Below, piece by piece: positions 13,915 to 21,272 of a stretch of 25,578 bases of DNA. Within the stretch, counting starts at the first letter, position 1. Every line of letters starts with the position of its first letter. The notes below the pieces were generated by a model that saw only the letters and a list, made by a program, of their open reading frames with translations, was not told where the DNA came from and searched no databases. This stretch comes from Burkholderiales bacterium (lineage in GTDB: Bacteria > Pseudomonadota > Gammaproteobacteria > Burkholderiales > Thiobacillaceae). Location of the stretch: positions 1 to 25,578 of the forward strand of contig SXTL01000051.1 in assembly GCA_005790965.1 (NCBI GenBank), read 5' to 3'. The position numbers were made by a program, and so were the translations under genes.

Positions 13915-15171
13915 ATGAAATGCGTAGATGATTTCCGCCTGCGATTAGGCAACCTAGATCTGGTGCCTATCATGATTGGCGGTATGGGTGTCGATATTTC
14001 CTCAACCGAACTCGCTCTGGAGGCCGCGCGTCTGGGCGGTGTTGGCCATATCTCTGATGCCATGGTACCGACCGTCTCGGATCGGCATATCAAGACCCGC
14101 TATACCAAGGACAAGCTCAAACACTACAAATTCAATGTCGAGAGCAGCGATAAATCCGTCGTCCAATTCGACCTCGGCATGCTGACCGAGGCAACCCGCT
14201 GGCATGTTGACCGTACCATGACCGCCAAGCAAGGCAACGGCATGGTATTCATCAACTGCATGGAAAAACTCTCCATGAATGCCCCTAAAGAAACGCTCAA
14301 AACGCGTCTCGTCGCCGCCCTTGATGCCGGAATCGATGGCATCACCCTTGCCGCTGGTCTGCATCTGGGGTCCTTCGCCTTGATCGAGGATCACCCCCGT
14401 TTTCGTGACGCCAAGCTCGGCATCATCGTTTCCAGCCTGCGGGCCCTGCAACTCTTCCTGAAAAAATCCGCGCGCACCGGTCGCATGCCGGACTATGTGG
14501 TGGTCGAGGGTCCGCTGGCCGGTGGTCACCTCGGTTTTGGCATGGACTGGGCACAATTTGACCTGGCGACCATCATCGCCGAGATCCGAGCCTGGATGAC
14601 CACCGAGCATCTCGACATCCCACTGATCGCGGCAGGTGGCATTTTTACCGGCAGCGATGCCACCCGCTTCCTGGAGACCGGCAGCGCCGCCGTTCAGGTC
14701 GCCACCCGTTTCACCGTCAGCGCCGAGTGTGGTTTGCCTGACGATGTCAAACAGGAATACTTCAAAACCAGCGAAGCGAACATCGAGGTCAACCAAATCT
14801 CCCCCACCGGCTACCCGATGCGCATGCTCAAAAACAGCCCCGGTATCGCCTCCGGCATCCGTCCCAACTGCGAGGCCTATGGCTATATCCTCGACAGCAG
14901 CGGGCACTGTGCCTACATTGACGCTTATTTCCGCGAGCTGGAGGCCCATCCAGGCGAGAAAATCTCCGTTCCGGACAAGACCTGCCTGTGCACGCATATG
15001 CGTAACTTCGACATCTGGACCTGTGGCCAAACCACTTGGCGTCTCAAAGACACCAGCATCAAAAATGCGGACGGCGATTATCAACTCCTGAGCGCCGAAC
15101 ACATTTTCAACGATTATCGCTACAGTCGCGACGGAAAGATCGCCCTGCCCGCTGCTGTCGATCCAACCTGA
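13915..15171 (+). CDS. Nitronate monooxygenase-like FMN flavoprotein
   Basis: TIM-barrel protein of the nitronate monooxygenase (2-nitropropane dioxygenase) superfamily. Members use FMN to oxidise alkyl nitronates to carbonyl compounds and nitrite; some relatives have other roles. The 418-residue product shows PIMIGGMGVDISS with GGVGHISDAM at the N-terminus, VVVEGPLAGGHLGFGMDW around the probable catalytic His, and IPLIAAGGIFTGSDATRFLE for phosphate binding. A C-terminal Cys-containing part follows (DKTCLCTHMRNFDIWTC). ATG 13915 is preferred because the family motif begins about 18 residues later. An in-frame GTG at 13861 would add 18 residues with no visible ribosome site. The FNR-type box upstream and the nir/nor neighbourhood suggest a role in nitro-compound or nitrosative chemistry under low oxygen. 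Substrate unknown. Confidence 0.8.
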   Translation: MKCVDDFRLRLGNLDLVPIMIGGMGVDISSTELALEAARLGGVGHISDAMVPTVSDRHIKTRYTKDKLKHYKFNVESSDKSVVQFDLGMLTEATRWHVDRTMTAKQGNGMVFINCMEKLSMNAPKETLKTRLVAALDAGIDGITLAAGLHLGSFALIEDHPRFRDAKLGIIVSSLRALQLFLKKSARTGRMPDYVVVEGPLAGGHLGFGMDWAQFDLATIIAEIRAWMTTEHLDIPLIAAGGIFTGSDATRFLETGSAAVQVATRFTVSAECGLPDDVKQEYFKTSEANIEVNQISPTGYPMRMLKNSPGIASGIRPNCEAYGYILDSSGHCAYIDAYFRELEAHPGEKISVPDKTCLCTHMRNFDIWTCGQTTWRLKDTSIKNADGDYQLLSAEHIFNDYRYSRDGKIALPAAVDPT

Positions 15172-16300
15172 TATCCCAACCCATAGCGCCACCTCCATCG
15201 ATCTGTTTTGCCGCGTCATCGACAACTTTGGTGACGCCGGGGTCGCGTTGCGGCTGGCGCGGCGCCTAGCCAACCTAGGCCAAAGCGTACGCCTGTGGAT
15301 GGACCAGATTCCGGCCTTGGGACAACCGGACGATGCCCAGCACTTTGCCATTCACCCCTGGCCCGAGCCTTGGCCCGACCGCTTCCCAGCCATCACCCCG
15401 GCCCGCCGTGTCATCGCTCTATTCGGCACTCGCCTGCCCGAGCCCTATCTTGAGGCCATGGCCAGCCAGCCCATCGCGCCCGTCTGGATCAATCTCGAAT
15501 ATCTCACGGCCGAGGCCTGGGCTACCGGTTGTCATGGCCTGACCTCGCCCCACCCCCGCCTGCCGCTTAGCGAACACTTTTATTTTCCCGGCGTTACACC
15601 CGGTACCGGCGGGGTGATTATGGAGCCCGATCTGAGCCAGGAATGGACCGGTTTCGAGCGCACCGCCTTCCTTGCCAAGCTGGGCATCCCCGAGGACGGC
15701 CGGCGCTTGATGAGCTTGTTTAGTTATGACAGCGCCGCGCTGGACGGTTTGATCGACACCTGCAGCGCGGAGCGCGCTCCCGGTTGGCGCATTCTGACCT
15801 TTGTTACTCCGGCTCTGCCCCGTCTGGCCAAGCGCGTCGCCCGCCCTCTGGGTCAGGCCCACCTCGCCCCCGGTACGACGCTCCAACTCGGCTCACTCGA
15901 ACTGCGGGTCCTGCCCTGGCTGACCCAGAACGACTACGATCGTCTCTTGTGGAGTTGCGATTTCAATATCGTGCGCGGAGAAGATTCCTTCGTGCGCGCC
16001 CAACTTGCCGGCCGGCCGCTGCTCTGGCAGCCCTATGTGCAAGCCGAAGGGACCCATCTCGTCAAGCTGGATGCCTTTCTGGATCACTACACGCACGGGT
16101 TAACTGACGCCCTGGCCCAATCCGTCTACACCCGGCACCACGCCTTCAGTCGCGGGGAGACTCCAGGGCAATCGCCCCAATTAGCCCTGCCGTCCTTGGA
16201 GGATCTGGCCACCCTTACGGTGCAGGCCCTGTCCTGGCGCAAGCAGATCGTTGCGCGCGGCGATCTGGCCGAGCACCTGCTTAAAGTCAGGCCGGACTAG
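15155..16300 (+). CDS. earP: EF-P arginine rhamnosyltransferase EarP (non-standard start)
   Basis: EarP transfers rhamnose from dTDP-rhamnose to an arginine of elongation factor P, which then relieves ribosome stalling at polyproline. The GT-B-type protein has about 381 residues. IDLFCRVIDNFGDAGVALRL near the N-terminus holds the two essential aspartates of the DNFGD motif (Asp13/Asp17 in the Pseudomonas enzyme). RGEDSFVRAQLAGRPLLW near the C-terminus binds the nucleotide sugar. The first ATG/GTG/TTG start in frame is a TTG at 15248, which would remove the DNFGD motif. Coding sequence plainly extends upstream, so I place the start provisionally at CTG 15155 (CTG 15152 or a nearby ATC are alternatives), overlapping the previous gene by 17 bases. 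No efp gene is in the window. The stop shares CTAG with the convergent sucA stop. Confidence 0.87.
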   Translation: MSIQPDIPTHSATSIDLFCRVIDNFGDAGVALRLARRLANLGQSVRLWMDQIPALGQPDDAQHFAIHPWPEPWPDRFPAITPARRVIALFGTRLPEPYLEAMASQPIAPVWINLEYLTAEAWATGCHGLTSPHPRLPLSEHFYFPGVTPGTGGVIMEPDLSQEWTGFERTAFLAKLGIPEDGRRLMSLFSYDSAALDGLIDTCSAERAPGWRILTFVTPALPRLAKRVARPLGQAHLAPGTTLQLGSLELRVLPWLTQNDYDRLLWSCDFNIVRGEDSFVRAQLAGRPLLWQPYVQAEGTHLVKLDAFLDHYTHGLTDALAQSVYTRHHAFSRGETPGQSPQLALPSLEDLATLTVQALSWRKQIVARGDLAEHLLKVRPD

Positions 16301-18975
16301 CCCAGGGCCGCATCCATTAGCGCCTGCAACTGACGCTTGTGTTCCGCTGCATAACCCGTCGCCGGCGAGGCTGAATGAGGTCGCCCGGCATAGCGCCAAG
16401 TTAGGCCAAAACGCAGAAACTGACGCAGGACATAGGGCCATGCCCCCTGATTTTTCGGCTCATCCTGCGCCCAAACTATCTCCACCCCTTCTGGATAGTG
16501 CTCAATGGCCGAAAGAAATTCCTCGTCGGGAAAAGGATAGAACTGCTCCATCCGCAGCAGCGCAATCTCCGACTCGAGGCCCCGCTCGCGGCGTGCAGCA
16601 GCGAGATCAAAATAGACCCGGCCGCTGCACAAAACCAGACGACGCACCCGGCCCGGATCTCCTGCAGCGTAATCGTCGAGAATCGGTTGAAAAGCCCCGC
16701 TCGCAAGATCTGCCAACGATGACACCGCCAAGGGATGACGCAACAGGCTCTTGGGCGTAAAAACAATCAGCGGTTTGCGATAGGGACGCCGCATCTGACG
16801 CCGCAAAAGATGGAAAAACTGCGCCGGCAGACTAGGTTGCACGATTTGCATATTGTCTTCGGCGGCCAATTGCAAAAAACGCTCAATACGCGCCGAGGAA
16901 TGCTCCGGCCCTTGCCCCTCATAGCCATGCGGTAACAGCAGCGTAAGACCGCTAAGCCGACCCCACTTGGTCTCGCCAGCAGCGATGAACTGGTCAACGA
17001 CCACCTGCGCACCGTTGACGAAATCACCGAATTGCGCCTCCCAGAGCACGAGTGTATCGGCCGAGGCCACCCCGGCATAGCCGTATTCGAAGGCCAACAC
17101 CGCCTCTTCAGACAACAAGGAATTGATCACATTGAAACGGGCGCGTCCCTGCCCCATCGTCTGCAACGGAACAAAAACCCCGCGGGCACGCTCGGTTCGA
17201 TTCTGATCATGCAACACCGCATGACGGTGGGAAAAGGTTCCCCGTTCGCTGTCCTGGCCGGTGAGGCGCACGCTATAGCCATCTTCAAGCAGGCTGGCAT
17301 AAGCCAGTAATTCCGCCATGCCCCAATCGAGTGCCTGTTCTCCTGAGGCCATCTTCCGGCGCGAGGTCTGCACCGCCAAGACACGCGGGTGCAGGGTAAA
17401 AGGCGCCTCAGGAATCTGCGCCAAGGTTTGGCCGAGCGTCTCCAGGCGTGCCCGCACTACGGCGGTCTCGCCAGGCGCGCGCCAAGTTTTGTTTCTGAAG
17501 GCGTCCCACTGACTAAGCGTTGGTGGAGGTGGCGCAACCGGCGCAGCATCCAGATCCTGCCGATAGGCCTCAACCAAGGCCTCCGCCTCGGCGGCATTGC
17601 CTAACACACCAGCAGCCACCAAGCGTTGCGCATAGCGCTCGCGAGTGGATGGCAAGCCTTTGATCGCCCGATACATTAACGGCTGCGTCACCATCGGCTC
17701 GTCCTGCTCGTTATGACCCAGGCGACGGTAGCAAACCAGATTGATGGCAATATCGGCATGGAAAGCCATGCGATATTCCAAAGCAATGCGCGCCGCCCGC
17801 ACTACCGCCTCCGGATCGTCGCCGTTGACATGCAGGATGGGCGCCTCAACCATCTTGACCACATCGGTGCAATACAGACTGGAACGGGTATCTCGCGGAT
17901 CCGAGGTAGTGAAACCGATCTGATTGTTGAGAACGATGTGGATCGTTCCACCCGTGGTAAAGCCCCGGGTCGCCGCCATGTTGAGGGTTTCCATCACCAC
18001 CCCCTGCCCGGCGAACGCCGCGTCACCGTGCACCACCACCGCCATGGCGCGGTTGCGTTCAAGGTCATCCAGCGCCTCTTGGCGGGCGCGCACCCAGCCT
18101 TCCACCACCGGGGACACGATTTCCAGATGCGAGGGATTAAAGGACAGCGCCACGCGCACCGAACCATATTGTCCGGTCACCTGCGCGGTGAACCCTTGGT
18201 GATACTTAACATCACCGCCCCGACCATCCACCGGCGTGTCGTCATGAGCGCTGCGGAACAGGTCAAAAACCGAGCGTCCGAGCAGATTCTGCAAGACATT
18301 AAGGCGCCCCCGATGACTCATTCCCAGGCCGATCTCTGCCACGCCAAGACGCGGCGCCCAAGCCACGATTTCATGCAATAACGGCAGAAGGGACTCGCCG
18401 CCTTCCAGCGAAAATCGCTTTTGGCCCACATAGCGGGTATGAATCAAGCGCTCCAGGGTCTCGGCCGCCGTCAGTTGCACCAACAGGCCACGCTGTTCAT
18501 CCGCCGTCAAGGGAAGCGGACAAGGCCCCTCTAAGCGCGACTGAAGCCAGCCGCGCCGCTGAGGGTCGGAGACATGCCCCAGCTCAGCCGACAAACAGCC
18601 GCCATAGGCCACTTTCAGGCGTTCTAGGATACCGCGCAGGGTATCGCGCGCCGGCCCGCCCAGATTCCCCGTCTCGAATTCCTGATCCAGATCGTCAGCC
18701 GTCAGGCCGTGTCGTGCCGGGTCAAGCTCAGCTAGATGCTGAGGTTCATGTAAACGCAAGGGGTCAAGATCGGCACTGTGAAAACCATGCGTACGCCAAG
18801 CCTCGATGAGATGCAACACCCCCACCTGAGCCAGCAGGGGCATGCAGAACACAGCAACCTCCGCAGCGGGCTGAACGCCGATTGGACGGGGGTCAGGAGA
18901 GGGCGACTCAAGCGCCTCCAGATAGGCCAGGCTACCCGCAAAGTAGGCTGTTCTCAGTTCTGTGGGCGCATTCAT
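16297..18975 (-). CDS. sucA: 2-oxoglutarate dehydrogenase E1 component SucA (short N-terminus)
   Basis: Thiamine diphosphate-dependent E1 of the 2-oxoglutarate dehydrogenase complex, converting 2-oxoglutarate toward succinyl-CoA. The 892-residue product retains the catalytic core: GMSHRGRLNVLQNLLG, DVKYHQGF, NPSHLEIVSPVVEG, HGDAAFAGQGVVMETLNM, NNQIGFTTSDPRDTRSS, RRLGHNEQDEP, FEYGYAGVASADTLVLWEAQ and LLPHGYEGQGPEHSS. It is shorter than the usual 930-950 residues because the N-terminus goes quickly from YFAGSLAYLEAL to DLDPLRL. The usual early segment (LYExYLxxPxSVxxxW), implicated in E2 binding, is missing. ATG 18975 follows gltA by 37 bases, with a GAGG about 11 bases upstream. The long in-frame extension over gltA is not gene-like. 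No sucB or lpd follows; the gene ends against convergent earP. Confidence 0.93.
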   Translation of the reverse strand: MNAPTELRTAYFAGSLAYLEALESPSPDPRPIGVQPAAEVAVFCMPLLAQVGVLHLIEAWRTHGFHSADLDPLRLHEPQHLAELDPARHGLTADDLDQEFETGNLGGPARDTLRGILERLKVAYGGCLSAELGHVSDPQRRGWLQSRLEGPCPLPLTADEQRGLLVQLTAAETLERLIHTRYVGQKRFSLEGGESLLPLLHEIVAWAPRLGVAEIGLGMSHRGRLNVLQNLLGRSVFDLFRSAHDDTPVDGRGGDVKYHQGFTAQVTGQYGSVRVALSFNPSHLEIVSPVVEGWVRARQEALDDLERNRAMAVVVHGDAAFAGQGVVMETLNMAATRGFTTGGTIHIVLNNQIGFTTSDPRDTRSSLYCTDVVKMVEAPILHVNGDDPEAVVRAARIALEYRMAFHADIAINLVCYRRLGHNEQDEPMVTQPLMYRAIKGLPSTRERYAQRLVAAGVLGNAAEAEALVEAYRQDLDAAPVAPPPPTLSQWDAFRNKTWRAPGETAVVRARLETLGQTLAQIPEAPFTLHPRVLAVQTSRRKMASGEQALDWGMAELLAYASLLEDGYSVRLTGQDSERGTFSHRHAVLHDQNRTERARGVFVPLQTMGQGRARFNVINSLLSEEAVLAFEYGYAGVASADTLVLWEAQFGDFVNGAQVVVDQFIAAGETKWGRLSGLTLLLPHGYEGQGPEHSSARIERFLQLAAEDNMQIVQPSLPAQFFHLLRRQMRRPYRKPLIVFTPKSLLRHPLAVSSLADLASGAFQPILDDYAAGDPGRVRRLVLCSGRVYFDLAAARRERGLESEIALLRMEQFYPFPDEEFLSAIEHYPEGVEIVWAQDEPKNQGAWPYVLRQFLRFGLTWRYAGRPHSASPATGYAAEHKRQLQALMDAALG

Positions 18976-19012
18976 CTGAACGGGATGCCTCGAAAACCAG
19001 CCTTCAAAAGAC

Positions 19013-20329
19013 CTATTTACGCCGCGAGCGCCGTTCTTTGACGGGCACAAACTCACGGCGCACCGCTCCGGTATAAATCTGGCGCGGACGGGCGATTTTG
19101 TGGTCCTTGGCCGACACCATCTCGTTCCACTGCGCCGTCCAGCCGGCGGTGCGCGCAAGGGCAAAGATAGCGGTAAACATCGAAATCGGGATCCCCAGCG
19201 CGCGTAAGACAATGCCGGAGTAAAAATCCACATTGGGATAGAGCTTTTTCTTGATGAAGTACTCGTCTTCCAAAGCGATCTCCTCCAGCTTGAGGGCGAT
19301 CTTGAACAGGGGATCGTCATGCAGGCCCAGTTCATCCAGAACCTCGTGACAAGTGCGACGCATGATCGCAGCACGCGGATCCATGTTTTTGTAGATGCGA
19401 TGGCCAAACCCCATCAAACGGAAACCGCTCGACTTGTCCTTGGCGCGGGCGATGAATTCGCCGATCCGGGAGACATCACCGATCTCCTCCAACATTCTCA
19501 GCACAGCCTCGTTGGCCCCGCCATGTAACGGCCCCCACAGACTGGCGATACCAGCTGCAACACAGGCAAACGGATTGGCATAACTGGAGCCTGCCGTACG
19601 CACTGTCGAGGTCGATGCATTCTGCTCATGGTCGGCATGAAGGATAAAAATCCGATCCAGCGCGCGCACGGCGACCGGATTGGGCTCATACGGCTCGCAT
19701 GGCGTCGCGTGCAACATGTACAGAAAGTTAGCCGCGTAGGACAGCCGATTCTGCGGATAAACAAACGGTTCGCCCCGGTTGTACTTGTAGCTCCAGGCGG
19801 CAATGGTCGGGATCTTGGCCAGCAGGCGATCCATCGAGATCTCGCGCTGACCCGCATCTGTCACCTCGGCTGAATCTTGATAAAACGCCGACAAGGCCCC
19901 CACCGCTGACACCATCACCGCCATCGGATGGGCGTCACGCCGGAAGGCGCGGAAGAAATAATTCATCTGATCATGAATCATGGTGTGGTGCCGGATCACG
20001 GAGTCAAACCCCGTCCGTTGTGCCTCTGTAGGCAACTCGCCATGGCGCAGCAGGTAGGCTACCTCGAGAAAATCAGCCGACTCCGCCAATTGCTCAATCG
20101 GATAGCCACGGTAATAGAGCAACCCCAAATCACCGTCGATATAGGTGATGTCCGAGCTGCAACTCGCCGTCGACAGAAAACCCGGGTCAAAACTGAAATA
20201 GCCCTGGCTGCCCAACTGCCGGATATCGATGCAGCGCGGCCCCAAGCTCCCTTCCAGTATGGGCAGATCAATGCGCTGATCTGAATCGCTGAAAGTGATA
20301 AAGGCGGTCGGTTTGGTGTCACTCATCAT
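19013..20329 (-). CDS. gltA: Citrate synthase GltA
   Basis: Condenses oxaloacetate and acetyl-CoA to citrate, the entry step of the TCA cycle. The 438-residue product is a type I/II bacterial citrate synthase of usual length, with the N-terminal domain found in Gram-negative NADH-sensitive forms. The catalytic triad is in place: His269 (GPLHGGANEA), His310 (GFGHRIYKN) and Asp368 (YPNVDFYSG). HADHEQNASTSTVRTAGSS is also present. The start at 20329 overlaps the sdhE stop as ATGA; a second ATG at 20326 follows directly. No good ribosome site is visible, so coupling to sdhE translation is likely. Confidence 0.97.
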   Translation of the reverse strand: MMSDTKPTAFITFSDSDQRIDLPILEGSLGPRCIDIRQLGSQGYFSFDPGFLSTASCSSDITYIDGDLGLLYYRGYPIEQLAESADFLEVAYLLRHGELPTEAQRTGFDSVIRHHTMIHDQMNYFFRAFRRDAHPMAVMVSAVGALSAFYQDSAEVTDAGQREISMDRLLAKIPTIAAWSYKYNRGEPFVYPQNRLSYAANFLYMLHATPCEPYEPNPVAVRALDRIFILHADHEQNASTSTVRTAGSSYANPFACVAAGIASLWGPLHGGANEAVLRMLEEIGDVSRIGEFIARAKDKSSGFRLMGFGHRIYKNMDPRAAIMRRTCHEVLDELGLHDDPLFKIALKLEEIALEDEYFIKKKLYPNVDFYSGIVLRALGIPISMFTAIFALARTAGWTAQWNEMVSAKDHKIARPRQIYTGAVRREFVPVKERRSRRK

Positions 20330-20565
20330 GAAATCTTTCGTATCCGTGCTACTAAATCAGCCCACTCTGCCGGTGCGGCCCTTCGACCGAGCAACCAGTC
20401 ATAGAGCTGATCATCCTCGGCGTCCAGCAAACGCAACAGGCGTGCGCAGTCTAGCTCATTCAGGAACGCATTGCGATCAAGAAACAGCGTCAACCAGGCA
20501 TCCAGCTCCAGCATGCCACGCCGACACCGCCAGCGTAATCGGGCCCGGTCACACGATGCAGACAT
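20326..20565 (-). CDS. sdhE: FAD assembly factor SdhE
   Basis: Small cytoplasmic protein that promotes covalent attachment of FAD to SdhA. It has 79 residues, with the family motif RGxxE at Arg16-Gly17-Glu20 (RRGMLELD) and FLNELDCARLLRLLDAEDDQLYDWLLG-type helices following (split here: ELDCARLLRLLD, then LYDWLLG). ATG 20565 lies 11 bases after the sdhB stop and begins the conserved region; a longer in-frame reading into sdhB is not needed. Its position between sdhB and gltA is typical for betaproteobacteria. Confidence 0.92.
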   Translation of the reverse strand: MSASCDRARLRWRCRRGMLELDAWLTLFLDRNAFLNELDCARLLRLLDAEDDQLYDWLLGRRAAPAEWADLVARIRKIS

Positions 20566-20576
20566 CGGCCCTTGCG

Positions 20577-21272
20577 TCAGAGGTTGCGATCCACCAGAAG
20601 CTGCTTGATCCTGCCGATGGCCGCCGTCGGATTGAGGCCCTTGGGACAGGACTCGACGCAACTCATGATGCCGTGGCAGCGGAACAGCCGATACGGATCT
20701 TCGAGGAAGTCAAGCCGGGCATCGGTGGCCTGATCACGGCTGTCGAGCAAGAAGCGGGCCGACTGCAGCAAGGCCGATGGCCCGAGGAAGCGCTCCGGAT
20801 TCCACCAAAAGGATGGGCAGGAAGTCGTGCAACAGCCACACAGGATGCACTCCCACAGGCCATCAAGCAGGGCGCGTTCGGTCGCTGTTTGCAGGCGTTC
20901 GTTTTCCGGTTCGGGGTCCAGATTAATGAGATAAGGCTTGACCGCGCGGTAGTGCTGATAAAACTGCTCCATGTCCACGATCAGGTCGCGAATCACAGCC
21001 AGACGCGGCAAGGGACGAATTGTGATCGGTTCTTTCAGCCCCTCCAGATCTGTGATACAGGCCAGCACATTGCGGCCATTGACATTGACGCCATCGGAAC
21101 CGCACACCCCTTCACGGCAAGAGCGGCGGAAAGATAAACCTTCATCCACCTCCTTGAGCGCAAGCAAAGCATCGAGCACCTTCTTGCCACGCGGATCGAA
21201 AGCGATCTCATAGGCCTGCAGAAAGGGTTTCTCGTCCGTTTCCGGGTTATAGCGATAGATCGAGAAACGCAT
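20577..21272 (-). CDS. sdhB: Succinate dehydrogenase iron-sulfur subunit SdhB
   Basis: Carries electrons from SdhA flavin through three Fe-S clusters to quinone. The 231-residue product has the [2Fe-2S] ligand set Cys52, Cys57, Asp60 and Cys72 (SCREGVCGSDG then ACITDL). The Asp ligand matches the E. coli enzyme. The ferredoxin-like C-terminal half has CILCGCCTTSCP and CHGIMSCVESCPKG for the [4Fe-4S] and [3Fe-4S] clusters. ATG 21272 is preferred over the TTG one codon upstream; it shares one base with the sdhA stop (TGATG), indicating coupled translation. Confidence 0.97.
   Translation of the reverse strand: MRFSIYRYNPETDEKPFLQAYEIAFDPRGKKVLDALLALKEVDEGLSFRRSCREGVCGSDGVNVNGRNVLACITDLEGLKEPITIRPLPRLAVIRDLIVDMEQFYQHYRAVKPYLINLDPEPENERLQTATERALLDGLWECILCGCCTTSCPSFWWNPERFLGPSALLQSARFLLDSRDQATDARLDFLEDPYRLFRCHGIMSCVESCPKGLNPTAAIGRIKQLLVDRNL

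Noticed and set aside
14002..15351. Long minus-strand reading frame of 449 codons across the NMO-like gene
   Set aside because: It is antisense to a clear flavoprotein gene, its translation matches no family I recognise, and it reflects high GC with few stops on the opposite strand.
18976..19407. In-frame 144-codon extension of sucA into gltA
   Set aside because: The translation is Arg/Ser/Trp-rich shadow sequence over gltA, and the SucA-like sequence begins only after ATG 18975.
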